Shown: positions 1-12,000 of the stretch, piece after piece
Position numbering within the stretch: position 1 is the stretch's first letter
Layout: each line of letters opens with the position of its first letter
NCBI GenBank assembly: GCA_949775045.1
Contig: OX459100.1
Coordinates: 11,597,086-11,661,085, forward strand
Length of the DNA: 64,000 nt
DNA from: Metridium senile
Taxonomy: Eukaryota; Cnidaria; Anthozoa; Actiniaria; Metridiidae
Reading direction: 5' to 3'
Made by a program: the position numbers and the translations under genes
The notes under the pieces: model-generated
What the model was told of the DNA's origin: nothing
Database searches by the model: none
The model's input: the letters and a program-made list of their open reading frames with translations, nothing else

Positions 1-880
1 GTGACTTGATCCACGCTTTCAGCATAGTCAGTAGTCCAACGGCAATAGCTTTTAACAAGACCCTGGCTCCCAAGGATCCACTACCATCCAGGTATCCCAG
101 TTTACCCTGCCAACAGGGTCTAGTTTATTATAAAATAGACGCTAAGCTTTCGGCCATCTTGGCCATAATCAGGGTAGTATTACACGTAATATAATGTTTG
201 AATTTGTTAGTTTATTAATAGTCTTTTATAAAGTAACTATAATATGATAAGGAGTCAATGCTCAAGTGCAAGTGGAAAAGAGAAAATTAGTCTCAACTGT
301 AACATGGGGATTCAGAAGTTCTATCTCAGTCTATAAATTTACATTTTTTCGATTTGTCATATTTTTATAGATTTTTAAAAAAATTTATTTAATATTCAAA
401 TTTATTTATTCATTTTTTCTTCTTATTAGTTTATGAATATTTGTTGATGTTTAATAAAGACAAAAATTGTTCATTGATGTATTACATTTTAGACTTAAGC
501 CACAAAAATGACTACTTAATACTGTAAAAAATAATCTCAAATCTTAAAACATGTCTTGTATAGCTGGTATTCCTGGCTGTGGTGTAAATAATATAAGTGA
601 ATGCTGGTCAGCAAACACAATGACTGTTAAAACAACCTACTAGGTTAGAATGTGCCCAATAGATGACAAAAAATTAACAAATAACTGTCAAATAAAGTAT
701 AGAGTGTGAACACAGACTACTAGGTTACAATGTGTCCAATAGTTGATAAAATATAACAAGTCAAAATAATCTTGACAAAAATTAAATAAAATGTAAACGA
801 AACACGTGTTTATGCCTGCAAAGACCAAATCTGGTGATAATATCTGCCCAAAAATAGTTTTGAAAAATCAATATTATTTT
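1..880. other. AT-rich non-coding stretch
   Basis: No gene is recognised. The open frames are short and unlike any family I know. Around 630-760 a degenerate direct repeat of about 90 bp can be seen (two copies of a segment containing 'tactaggtta' followed by 'aatgtgyccaatag'). From 790 a second degenerate repeat begins that continues after the SINE-like block at 885-1060. Confidence 0.5.
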
Positions 881-884
881 ACAG

Positions 885-965
885 GAACAAGTGTAGCTAA
901 GTTTGTTACTGTGCGGCTTTCGGAGTGAGAGGTCCAAGTTCGATCCCTAGCTATAGTGACCTCAC
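885..965 (+). repeat. tRNA-derived SINE-like element (low confidence)
   Basis: The stretch has a B-box-like core (gttcgatccct near 935-950) preceded by an A-box-like 'tagctaagt' near 893, the layout of a tRNA-derived SINE head. No clean cloverleaf can be folded by eye, so it is not called a tRNA gene. It interrupts a degenerate ~70-bp repeat whose other copies lie at 800-880 and 1060-1290, which fits an insertion. Confidence 0.3.
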
Positions 966-1059
966 AGAGAGGGGGAAAAGAGCGCACTGTCAGCTTCCTG
1001 GGAGACCAGCTTACTTCTAGCTGAAGGAACTACCGACGCTAAATAATAATACTTTTCCT

Positions 1060-1290
1060 TTTTCAATATCAAATAATATAAACACACATCTTTGCTTGCA
1101 GAGACCAAAAAACTGATGGTCATATTTTCCCAAAAATAGTATTCACAAATCAATATCATATAAACACACATTTGTGCCTGCAGACTAAAAACTGATGATA
1201 ACATCTGCCAAAAACAGTGTTACTGTAACTAATATCAAATAATTACATATCTGTGCATTCAGAGACTAATATTTAAAAAATGAAAACAAA
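1060..1290. repeat. Degenerate ~70-bp direct repeats
   Basis: Three imperfect copies of a unit containing 'aaacacacat', 'gcctgcagac' and 'aactgatgataacatctgcc' follow each other; an older relative lies at 800-880. No coding potential is seen. Confidence 0.5.
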
Positions 1291-1879
1291 TTGTTAATGC
1301 CTATTTAGACCAGGATAGGCTAGTAGCTGTATATATAAAATATTTGCCCAGAAATAAAGATATGGTAAATGATTTTTTTCTGCAAGATAGGAGATATTGT
1401 AAGCAATAGAGTTTTTTTACCATTCCTCGTTTTTATTATAAAATCACATTTGGTTGGAAAGGGTGAGTGGGGAGACTGGGCACGGGTGCACAGATTTCAA
1501 TTTGGCCGTCCCCCCTCTCAAGTTGAATTGCCACTGAAAATTGATTTACCAGGGTAAAGGTGCCACTGCCATTTATCAGTTTTAATTTGAAATCCCACCT
1601 CCTCCCCTTTCCATCCGGTCATAATTTCCTTTTAAGGATTACATGATGGCGTGTATAGCCCTCACCTTTGATGGGTTTAACTTTTAATTGGTCATATCAG
1701 TGTTAATTTGACCTTTTTACATATATTATTGTTGTATATTAAAGTGGCTATGTGTTTTTGCACACAGGGTAGCTAAAATATATCCAACCAGATTGTGTAG
1801 TGTCTTTCTTCCCATCAAACGAGCTAGCTCTGACAGCAATATCTTATTATCATATACAGTTTGTGTAGAAGAGGGATGG

Positions 1880-2270
1880 TATAAATATATATACTTGAAG
1901 AACGGTAGAAATAGTGAAGCAATCTTGTTGTAGCAAATAGACGTAAAGAATGGAATAGATTGAAATAGTGTTATTAACACTGTGGAAGATAATATTATTA
2001 CTTGAAGAATGACAGGAATTACAGTGAAGGAACCATGTTGCTTCAAATGCTAATGTGGAGTCAAAATGACTAGAATGAATAGATTAAATTATTTTTACCC
2101 ATTTAAGATATACTTGAAGAATGATGGAAATGGTGTTCAAAGCATTCTTGTTGAAAAGTTAAAGAGATCTCATACAGACTCTTAATGATATCATTACATA
2201 CTCCTGTGAAAGATGTACTTGAAGAAGCAAGAAAATGCTAAATCAAACTCATCAACAACTATTAAAGACT
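1880..2270. repeat. Degenerate ~110-bp tandem repeats
   Basis: About four diverged copies of a unit beginning 'tacttgaagaa' (near 1890, 2000, 2110 and 2217) and containing 'caatcttgttg' or 'cattcttgttg'. The minus-strand open frame here has no recognisable domain. Confidence 0.4.
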
Positions 2271-2289
2271 TTTAAAGATTTAGACGTCA

Positions 2290-2800
2290 TTGAAGCCTGT
2301 CAAAATTATCATTGTTATTGTCATCATCATTGTCGTCATCATTTTTGTCTTCATTGCCATTGTCATCGTCAATCAATCTTCATGTCATCATCATCATAAC
2401 CATCACTACTTTGGTCATCAACATCACCATGGTTACTATTGTCATTGTCTTCATGTCATCATCATCATAACCATCACTACTTTGGTCATCAACATCACCA
2501 TGGTTACTATTGTCATTGTCTTCATGTCATCATCATCATAACCATCACTACTTTGGTCATCAACTTCACCATGGTTACTATTGCCATTGTCTTCACCATC
2601 ATAAACTTCATTGTTACAATGACCTTTGTCTTTTTCATCACCATCATTATAATGATTATCACTATCACCACCATCACAATCATCACCACCACCACCATCA
2701 TGATAATTGTCATCATCATTTTCCCAACCACATTGAGGCCACAGTACATTGCCACTGGAACTTGACAACCCCATATGTGATCATGTAACCTTCTGGGGCA
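2290..2800. repeat. CAT/ATC-rich microsatellite and short minisatellite
   Basis: Runs of catcat are mixed with an approximately 69-bp unit ('aaccatcactactttggtc' then 'accatggttactattg'). Unbroken frames arise on both strands because the units are multiples of three, so the His/Met/Ile-rich open frames here are not genes. The last ~180 bp recur at 3408-3590, a local segmental duplication. Confidence 0.7.
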
Positions 2801-2839
2801 AATCAATGTCCTTTTGTATTAAATCAATGTCCTCTTCAA

Positions 2840-3400
2840 TGTAGCAAATAGATGTTCCTTTGGAGCAAATCATTGTTCTTTTGTAGCAAATAGATGTTCC
2901 TTTGGAGCAAATCATTGTTCTTTTGTAGCAAATAGATGTTCCTTTGGAGCAAATCATTGTTCTTTTGTAGCAAATAGATGTTCCTTTGGAGCAAATCATT
3001 GTTCTTTTGTAGCAAATAGATGTTCCTTTGGAGCAAATCATAGTTCTTTTGTAGCAAATAGATGTTCCTTTGGAGCAAATCATTGTTCTTTTGTAGCAAA
3101 TAGATGTTCCTTTGGAGCAAATCAATGTCCTCTTGTGATAAATAAGTGTTCTTTTGCAGAAAATGAATGTCCTCTTGTAGCAAACAACTGTCCTTCTTGA
3201 GCAAATAATTGAGCAAATCCTCTTGTGGCAAATTATTGTTCTTTTGTAGCAAATCAATTTTCTTATGTACATGTAGCAAATCAATGTTATTTAATAGCAA
3301 ATAAATGTTCTTTTGTAGCTAATCAATGTTCTTTTATAGCAAATCATATGTCCTCTTGTAGCAAATCAATGTTCTTTTTCAGCAAATCAATGTTAATTTT
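2840..3400. repeat. 42-bp tandem satellite built of two 21-bp half-units
   Basis: A unit of the form 'gcaaatagatgttcctttgga' + 'gcaaatcattgttcttttgta' repeats with a 42-bp period (starts at 2851, 2893, 2935 and so on) and then decays into single 21-bp units up to about 3400. The Lys/Cys/Met-rich frames on both strands are products of the 21-bp period. Confidence 0.8.
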
Positions 3401-3407
3401 TCATCAT

Positions 3408-3590
3408 GCACCATCATTATAATGATTATCACTATCACCAACATCACAATCATCATCACAACCATCATGATTATTATCATCATCATTTTCCCAACCACAT
3501 TGAGGCCACAGTACATTGCCACTGGAAGTTACTTTACAACCCCATATGTGATCATGTAACTTTCTGGGACAAATTAATGTTCTTTTGTAG
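3408..3590. repeat. Duplicated copy of the 2640-2820 segment
   Basis: The block containing 'accatcattataatgattat' through 'ccccatatgtgatcatgtaa' is a near copy of 2640-2800. It separates two satellite blocks of the same family, which suggests duplication of a larger unit (CAT block plus satellite). Confidence 0.7.
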
Positions 3591-3930
3591 AAAATCAATG
3601 TTCTTTTGTAGCAAATCAATGTTCTTTTGTAGCAAATCAATGTTCTTTTGTAGCAAATGAATGTTCTTCTGTAGCAAATCAATGTACTTTTGTAGCAAAT
3701 CAATGTTCTTTTGTAGCAAATCAATGTTCTTTTGTTGCAAATCAATGTTTGTCCGGAGCAAAACAATATTTTGTTGTCGCAAATCAATGTACTTTTGTAG
3801 CAAATCAATGTTCTTTTGTAGCAAATCAATGTTCTTTTGTAGCAAATCGGTGTTTTTTTATTGCAAATACATGTAAATGTCCTCTTTTAGCAAATCAATA
3901 ACTGTTTGTAGTATATCAATTTTCTTTCTT
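3570..3930. repeat. 21-bp tandem satellite, second block
   Basis: About 15 units of 'gcaaatcaatgttcttttgta' with point variants. Same family as 2840-3400, here with the simple 21-bp period. No real coding region. Confidence 0.8.
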
Positions 3931-4264
3931 TTTGTTATTGTTTTCAGTACAGCCTTGGTTATTTGCACCATATAGTGATTAAGCAGCAATAGATGGCATC
4001 TGATCATATCTTTGAGGATTGCTCACTTGTTGTTTGTTTTATTCACAAAGAGGACTTGATACAATCAAACCAAGAGCAAACATTATGCACATTTGAAATA
4101 TGGAGAAATATCAACTTTTCAACTTTTATAATATTTGCAACTTCATAACATTTTGGTTAATATTTAGTTTTAATTATGTTTAATTGCGCGCTTCTTGTCT
4201 TAACGATTCAAACATATTTTGCCAATCCCCACATACTTTATAACTGCACACATTATATCTCTCT

Positions 4265-4385
4265 TAATCTAACTCTTTTACTCGACGAAGGGCTAAAATT
4301 CGAAATGTCAGTGAAGTTAAGTCTACATTTTTTACGGTGTTACAAATTTCATTATATTACCAATCGTTTATATTATATTTAGTAT
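4265..4385. repeat. Dispersed repeat fragment (gaagggcta family)
   Basis: Contains 'cgacgaagggctaaaattcg' followed by 'acggtgttacaaatttcatt' and 'ccaatcgtttat'. The same combination appears at about 6780-6960, 21080-21500, 23820-23960, 25830-25890, 36600-36920, 44430-44530, 45720-45790, 59335-59560 and 63090-63150. It is a family of transposon-derived pieces, origin unknown. Confidence 0.55.
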
Positions 4386-4574
4386 TATTGAAAACACATT
4401 AACATATTATATCTTTTCTTCTGTACAATCATTATTCTGAGATCCTGATTTTTATTACTATCGACTCCTTAACATATTATAGATACTTTATAAAAGACTA
4501 TCAATAAACTAACAAATCCATGTTTTCACTATGCAATGGTCAGTGTTAGTTATATAAATATTACAGCCGTTTAT

Positions 4575-4780
4575 GCATTAATGCCCGGCCTAATTAATCG
4601 ATGACGATCGATGATCGAAAACTAATCGAAAAATCGATATTAATCAATGAAATTACCTAATTGATATCGATTAGTCATCGATTTCCAATATCAATCGATT
4701 GATTAATATCGATTAGTATTGATTAGTATCGATTAACATCGATTATCGGAAATATCGATTAATTAGGCCGGGTTTAATGC
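4575..4780. mobile_element. MITE-like element with ATCGATTA internal repeats
   Basis: The ends are inverted repeats: 'cccggcctaattaatcgat' on the left and 'atcgattaattaggccggg' on the right, with flanking gcattaa/ttaatgc also inverted. The ~206-bp interior is made of short variants of tatcgatta. No coding capacity. A non-autonomous DNA transposon is the best reading; the target-site duplication is not clear. Confidence 0.65.
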
Positions 4781-5018
4781 TAACTTTATCTTAAAAGGTT
4801 AATATCAATTATTAGACCTATTGTATTCTACGTTAAGATAAACTATTTCCATTGAATGCAAATGGCAAAACGTCCTTGAAAGAATGGTCTATTTTTATAG
4901 TCCCACAGTTAAACAAGCAAATGCAGAACAGCCACAAAATACTTCATGTACTCACCAACACCACAGACATACAGCCCTGTTTTGTAACACCACTTTGTTT
5001 AGTCTCTTTCTCAGTTGT

Positions 5019-5486
5019 CTAGGATGGTATTTCAGCTTGAACATCTCTCCAAACTCGAAGTTTCTCCATCGAATGTTTGCATACATGTACTTTCAGTCGT
5101 ATTGACCTCCAGACGGAGCTCAGTCTCTGCAAAACCAAAAACAAGCAAAGTTTGAAAAACGTCTCTAAATACTTACAAAAATAGTACATATGTGCAAATA
5201 AAGCGAATGCAAACAAGTAACTGTCGTTTTATTATAGAATAAGCAGAGAAAAAGTCATTTTTTCGAAGAGTGAAGTCAGACCACATGGTGAAATTGACAT
5301 GCAAACCTCGAATTCAAAATGTCTCAAAAACGCACTTTATTTAACATGACAACAGCTAAAATGCAACTAGAAATACAAAATCAGCTCTTATATACAATAT
5401 AATGATATTTTTGTGAGCATTTAAACAGTACTTACCATGCAAAGAGCTAAAATTCGATCACATTTTCCAGCCATAACATCCGCCAT
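5019..5486 (-). CDS. Candidate divergent small gene (two exons, weak)
   Basis: On the minus strand an ATG at 5486 in the context caaaATGGCGG opens a 17-codon exon (5436-5486) ending in a consensus donor, gtaagt. A possible second exon begins after ttttgcag at 5126 and runs in frame to a stop at 5019. The joined product would be 52 residues and resembles nothing I know. All three frames of the second exon close within about 110 bp, so it may instead be a UTR exon or chance. The ATG lies about 600 bp from the desaturase copy 1 ATG, head to head. CG-rich sequence just upstream (around 5490-5560) fits a promoter. What is seen: start context, donor, acceptor. That it is a gene is inference. Confidence 0.28.
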
Positions 5487-5489
5487 TTT

Positions 5490-5560
5490 GATTTTGCCGC
5501 GTGTAACCGCGGAGGTTCATGGGATAACGTGTGAGGAACGGTAGGAAAATCACTACCCGG
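5490..5560. promoter_or_regulatory. CpG-rich candidate promoter between divergent starts
   Basis: A small CG-rich island ('ccgcgtgtaaccgcgg') in otherwise AT-rich DNA lies immediately 5' of the minus-strand ATGGCGG start. It could be a bidirectional promoter for that exon and for desaturase copy 1. Inference only. Confidence 0.25.
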
Positions 5561-5891
5561 ATGGACAAGGACTGGACGTCAATCTATGGAATAGATCAAC
5601 ATAATTTATATATATATTGCCATCATCGTTATTGCTACAATTGATCACCATCATTACTTTTGATGGTGATGATGACGCATGAGCATTGCCATACATTGTA
5701 TCATAATCATCGTCATCATCATCACAATTATTACATGCTAGCGGAGTCTCTATCTGTGCGATTTCATTTTCCTCTCAGAAATCGCAAAATTATTTCTAAT
5801 AGGGAATCAAACTTATGCCAAATCTTTTAAAATTCCTTTATATATGATTATTAAAATGACAAACCAGTTTAAGCAGAGTTAACTGGTTTAA

Positions 5892-5950
5892 GTCACGCGT
5901 TACCTAGTAACTTCTTAGACAAGCGTGACGCGTAACGCAACTTTATATAC
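5892..5950 (+). promoter_or_regulatory. Candidate core promoter of desaturase copy 1
   Basis: Two ACGCGT-containing near-palindromes (gtcacgcgttac and gtgacgcgtaac) flank a dyad, gttacctagtaac (5899-5911), reminiscent of an X-box-like site. A TATA-like tttatataca follows at 5942-5951, about 135 bp before the ATG. None of this sequence occurs upstream of copies 2-4. No transcription start can be proven. Confidence 0.25.
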
Positions 5951-6081
5951 ATAATTAAATCAAAAATGTTCGTTTGCAGGCGAGTGAACAATATCGATCT
6001 GCATTTACCACTGAATCACTCGATCACCGGTTCGCTGGCTACCAAATAAACTTATCAACTTCTTTCAGTAGAAATTCGGCC

Positions 6082-9000
6082 ATGGCGAAAAAGACTTTCA
6101 CATGGGAAGAACTAAGGCAAAAGAACTCGAAAGAACAGCTTTTTGTGGCTGTTAGAAGCAAGGTTAGTGCTAAAAGTCGTCACAATTCACATACTTTAAT
6201 TGCATAACCTTTTGGTTCGATTGAAATCTTTCTGTGTAACATAGCGTCTATGTATTAATAATTTAATCGATTTATTAGAGTATTTGCGTGATATTCAATC
6301 AAGAAACGTTTTACAAGTCTTTGACAAAAATATATCGATTTCGGTTTCAATTAATTTGCATAAATAGTTGAGCTGTTTTAACAATGTTTAACGTTGCTAA
6401 TAAGGTGTGTTTTGTTTATAGGTTTACGATGTAACTAAGTTTATCGATCGTCATCCCGGTGGTCGTGATACGTTGCTGATGGCAGGAGGACGTGATATCA
6501 CCTTCGTGTTTGAATCTTATCATGCACTTACAGATAAAGCACACAAGTATGTTAATATTAATAGTTAAAACTCTGAAAAAAAAAACAGTGAAAAATATAT
6601 GATGATAAAATGAATAAATATATTTCTATATACCTAGGGTATTGGAGAAGCACTATGTTGGTGAACTGATATCACACAAATACCCAACATATCCAGAACC
6701 AGGGTGAGTTAGAGTGCAGAATAAATATACCAATAATAGGTAAAAATAATGGAATTTGTGACACAGTAAAAAAATGTTGACTTAACTTCACGTTTTGAGT
6801 TTAAGCCCTTCGTCGGATTATGTAAAAGAGTTAAACTAAGAGAGAGTTAATAATATGAAGTGGGAAAAGTAAACTTTTTTTTATGGCGTTACAAATTTCA
6901 TTCTATTACCTATCATTTATGTCAAACACCGATGCAGCCTATACTAGTTTACTCGCTAGTTTCCGTTTATACCAATAATACATTAGTATTTGCAGATGTA
7001 AAATTTACAAATTTGCGTATACACCAGGGTTTAAACCTTGTTCTTCTACTTGATAGTCTGGTTTGGTTCACTGCCGGCTCCCTCCCCACACTAATTTTTT
7101 TACAATAGAGCATTATTAACTTTTGCCAGAATGTTGATCATTTAAAAAATTGTAGTACTACCACTCCAACTTGGGTGGGGGTGTACCGCCGGGTCCTCAA
7201 AACCCTGACCCTATCCCAGACCTAGAGTATTGATTTCACACACCCTACCCCAGACTAAACTTAAGAATTGTACAACCTATCCCACAATAAAAAAACGCAA
7301 AAACACGCAAAAACGGTTATATTTTCCAATTGTTTAATTGAATTTAAATCGTTTTTTGTGCCGTCAGAAAACGTAGCCTAGCAGGCTAAAACAACAGACA
7401 AAATGTCAAAAGATACCCTATCCCAGACAAAAACCTTACCCTACCCCAGACAAATTGTAAAAAAATGATACCCTACCCCAGACCTAAAAGCCGAAAAACC
7501 ATACCCTATCGGGCGGCACATACCGGTATAGCAAATATAGGGGAGTACCCCCCCCCCCCCCCGGGTACCCACCAATGATTGTCAGTTCCGACACCGCTGT
7601 CTTTACACTTCTCAAACCATTGATAATGTATATGATATGTCTAACTACCTTATATACCTGATATTAAAATATATTTGTGATGTTCGTGATCCTATAGGTT
7701 GTTTTTTAAGACTGCAAGAGATAGAGTTCAAAAGTACTTCAAGGAGAACAATAAGGTATTAGGACAGGCACATGTTTACTATCTTTTCTTACTCAACTGT
7801 CTCTTCCTGATTTGATGATGGTAATAGTGGTGGTGATATATAGGAGATGGTGGTGTTGATTATGATTGATGATGATGGCAGTGGTAGTGGTAGTGGGGGT
7901 GGTAATGATATTGTATTGATCGAGGGTGATGGTGTGCATGATGATATGATGATGTTAATGGTGATGGCAGTGGTGGTTGTAATGATGATAGTAGATAGTG
8001 ATACGGTTATGATAATGAGGATGATGGTAATGATGATGATGATGGTAAGGATGTTGATAGTGATGGTGATAATGTTGATTTGTATATAATGCATAGTGAT
8101 GATGATGACAGTAATAATGTTGGGTGAAGGTGATGCTGATGATAATTACAATTATGATGGTGATGATGGCAGTGGTGGTGGTGATGGTTGTGGTGATGAT
8201 GATGTTGATAGTGATGGTGATAATGTTGATTGTGCATAGTGATGATGGTGACAGTAATAATGATAGGTGAAGGTGATGATGATGATAATTAAATGGTGAT
8301 GATGGTGGTTGTTATGATGATGTTGATGATACTATTGTGGTGATGATGATGATGATGGCAGTGGAAGGTGGGGGTGGTAATGATCAATGATGGTATTGAG
8401 GGTGATGGTGATAATGATGTTAATGATTATCAAATGGTGATGGCAGTGGTGCATGTAATGATGATAGTAGATAGTAATAAGGATTATGATAATGATGGTA
8501 ATGATGATGATGATGATGATGGTAAAGATGGTGATAGTGATGGTGATAGTGATGATTGTACATAGTAATGCTGGTGACAGTAATAATGTTAGGGGAAGGT
8601 GGTGATGATGATAATTACAATGGTGATGATGGTGGTTGTTGATGATGGTGGTTGTTATGATGATGTTGATGATACTGTTGTGGTCATGATGATGATGACA
8701 ATGAGGATGTAATTGTATTGTATGTTTGTCTTGCAGGACCCCAAGGACCCAGAAACAATGTGGATCCGTCTAATAATGCTTCCTGTACTTATTCTCACAT
8801 TGCTCTATGCGCAGGTATATACATATCTTATTAGACAGTTTGAAGTGAATATGACTGAATATTTTACGAGTGATTATTATATTTTGACAACTAAGTCATC
8901 AATAGCATCACTATCACCTTCATAAAGTTGATGACTTAGTTTTTATAATGGTTATGATCATGATAACTATCTATAAAATCAAGGTATCTGTAAGGCTTAC

Positions 9001-12000
9001 CAGTTTGTTATTGTTTCCATAGTTATTTTGGCTTGCTGATAGTCTACTGTGGTCCACTCTTGTTGCCATAGTAACTGGCTGGCTTGGAGCAATAACAGCA
9101 ATGACACTCGTACACGACTCCAGGTACCTAGAAGAGAATACATATTTAGTATTATGACATGGGCAGTAATTATGACGATGAGAAGAGAATACATATTTAG
9201 TATTATGACATGGGCAGTAATTATGACGATGGTAGTGATGATAATGATGCTAGTTATGCTAATGATGAGTATGCATGATGATGCATGATGATGCAGTATT
9301 TGTGATAGAATACTAAAATGGTTTATTCAACAGTCATTTTGCTATCACCCATTCTCCGTGGGTGTGGAAGGCCTTTGGTATTGGTGCACATAACTTTCTG
9401 CTTGGATGCTCTTACTATGTATGGATTTTACAGGTAAGCAAGCCCATTATACCTCACTTTGTCTGTTCCAGTCATATGGTTTTATATTGTATCTAATTCT
9501 ATCTTACTCTACTTAATAGTTATTTCCTATTCTATGATTCTATCCAATCTTATTGCATCCTATATCCCATGCATTTCCTTTCCATCTTAACCAATCTTTT
9601 CATCCCATCATTTCATATCCTATTCTTCCCCTGATCCAACACCATCCCATAGTTCCCCATCCTATTCCATAATTTACCTTTCTTTCTTATCCTATTCTAC
9701 CCCTAATCCTACACCATCCCATCCTTCCCCCATCCTATTCCATCATATACCTTTCTATCATATCCTATTCTTCCCCTGATCCTACACCATCCCATCCTTC
9801 CCCATCCTATTCCATCATATACCTTTCTATCTTATCCTATTCTATCCCTGATCCTACACCATCCCATCCTTCCCCCATCCTATTCCATCATATACCTTTT
9901 TATCTTATCCTATTCTACCCCTGATCCTACACCATCCCATCCTTCCCCCATCCTATTCCATCATATACCTTTCTATCATATCCTATTCTTCCCCTGATCC
10001 TACACCATCCCATCCTTCCCCCATCCTATTCCATCATATACCTTTCTATCATATCCTATTCTTCCCTTGATCCTACACCATCCCATCCTTCCCCCATCCT
10101 ATTCCATCATATACCTTTCTATCTTATCCTATTCTTCCCCTGATCCTACACCATCCCGTCCTTCCCCCATCCTATTCCATCATATACCTTTCTATCATAT
10201 CCTATTCTTCCCCTGATCCTACACCATCCCATCCTTCCCCCATCCTATTCCATCATATACCTTTCTATCATATCCTATTCTACCCCTGATCCTACACCAT
10301 CCCATCCTTCCCCCATCCTATTCCATCATATACCTTTTTATCTTATCCTATTCTTCCCCTGATCCTACACCATCCCATCCTTCCCCCATCCTATTCCATC
10401 ATATACCTTTCTATCATATCCTATTCTTCCCCTGATCCTACACCATCCCATCCTTCCCCCATCCTATTCCATCATATACCTTTCTATCTTATCCTATTCT
10501 ACCCCTGATCCTACACCATCCCATCCTTCCCCCATCCTATTCCATTATATACCTTTTGTATCTTATCCTATTCTTCCCCTGATCCTATACCATCCCATCC
10601 TTCCCCATCCTATTCCATCATATACCTTTCTATCTTATCCTATTCTACCCCTGATCCTATACCATCCCATCCTTCCCCCATCCTATTCCATTATATACCT
10701 TTTGTATCTTATCCTATTCTTCCCCTGATCCTATACCATCCCATCCTTCCCCCATCCTATTCCATCATATACCTTTCTATCTTATCCTATTCTACCCCTG
10801 ATCCTACACCATCCCATCCTTCCCCCCCCCCCCCATCCTATTCCATCGTTTACCTTTCTATCCTGTACTACCTCATCATATCATATCCCTTCCCATTCAG
10901 TTATTCTCTAATATCGTTTTTCTATCCTATCCTAACCCATCCTATTTTATCCCAAAATGCTAACAAGTTTAGTAATGTTCTTCTAGCATACACTTGGCCA
11001 TCATCCATACACTAACGTAGATGAAGCTGATCCTGACATTGTAACATCATCAAAGGTAAGGTGGCATGTTAGAACTCCCTGTGAGTAAAAATCTACTAGT
11101 ATTCTAATTAAAATCTATCTCACTATCTAACTCCAATTACCCTGGGTTCCAGAGGCTCTAGAAGGGATTTGGGAGAGAGAGCGGCGGGGAGGCGAACGGC
11201 GGAGAGAGCTCTTTTCCGCCATTTGCCTCCCCGCCTCTCTCTCTCCCCAATCCCCTTTAGAGCCTCTGGAACCCAGTGTAAACTCCAATAGGAGAGAGAG
11301 AAACACTGTGAAAACTGTGAAAACTGAGCAATTAACTTTTGCATATTGCAATTTTCATCAGTTAGAAAACTTGAACTTATATATAGTCTAAATGTGAAAT
11401 AGATCTTCGCATTCAACAATACACAGAAATGTGTTGTCACCTTTCCTCTTACCTCTCCCCCAGAGAAAGCTACATTTGCTGTGACTGCAATGTACACCTG
11501 GCCATAAAGCGATACAATGCCCATACCTTACCAAGTTAAACCTCCCCCCCTCTCCTAGAGAAAGCTACATTTGCTGTGACTGCAGTGTTCACCTGACCAT
11601 AAAGCGATACAATGCCCATACCTTACCAAGTTAAACCTCCCCCCCTCTCCTAGAGAAAGCTACATTTGCTGTGACTGCAATGTACACCTGTCCATAAAGC
11701 GATACAATGCCCATACCTTACCAAGTTAAACCTCCCCCCCTCTCCTAGAGAAAGCTACATTTGCTGTGACTGCAGTGTACACCTGTCCATAAAACGATAC
11801 AATGCCCATACCTTACCAAGTTAAACCTCCCCCCCTCTCCTAGAGAAAGCTACATTTGCTGTGACTGCAGTGTACACCTGACCATAAAGCGATACAATGC
11901 CCTGATACCTTACCAAGTTAAACCTCCCCCCCTCTCCTAGAGAAAGCTACATTTGCTGTGACTGCAGTGTACACCTGACCATAAAGAGATACAATGCCCT

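Noticed and set aside
885..965. Possible tRNA gene
   Set aside because: Only the B box and a vague A box are recognisable; no consistent cloverleaf, so it is listed as a SINE-like fragment.
2781..3876. Repetitive Lys/Cys/Met/Phe frames on both strands resembling a repeat protein
   Set aside because: The 21/42-bp satellite gives open frames in several readings; no start context, splice sites or conserved composition argue for a protein.
5966..6081. Upstream ATG as alternative start of copy 1
   Set aside because: The ATG at 5966 is not in frame with the b5 domain, and copies 2 and 3 have an in-frame TAA upstream of the ATG used here.
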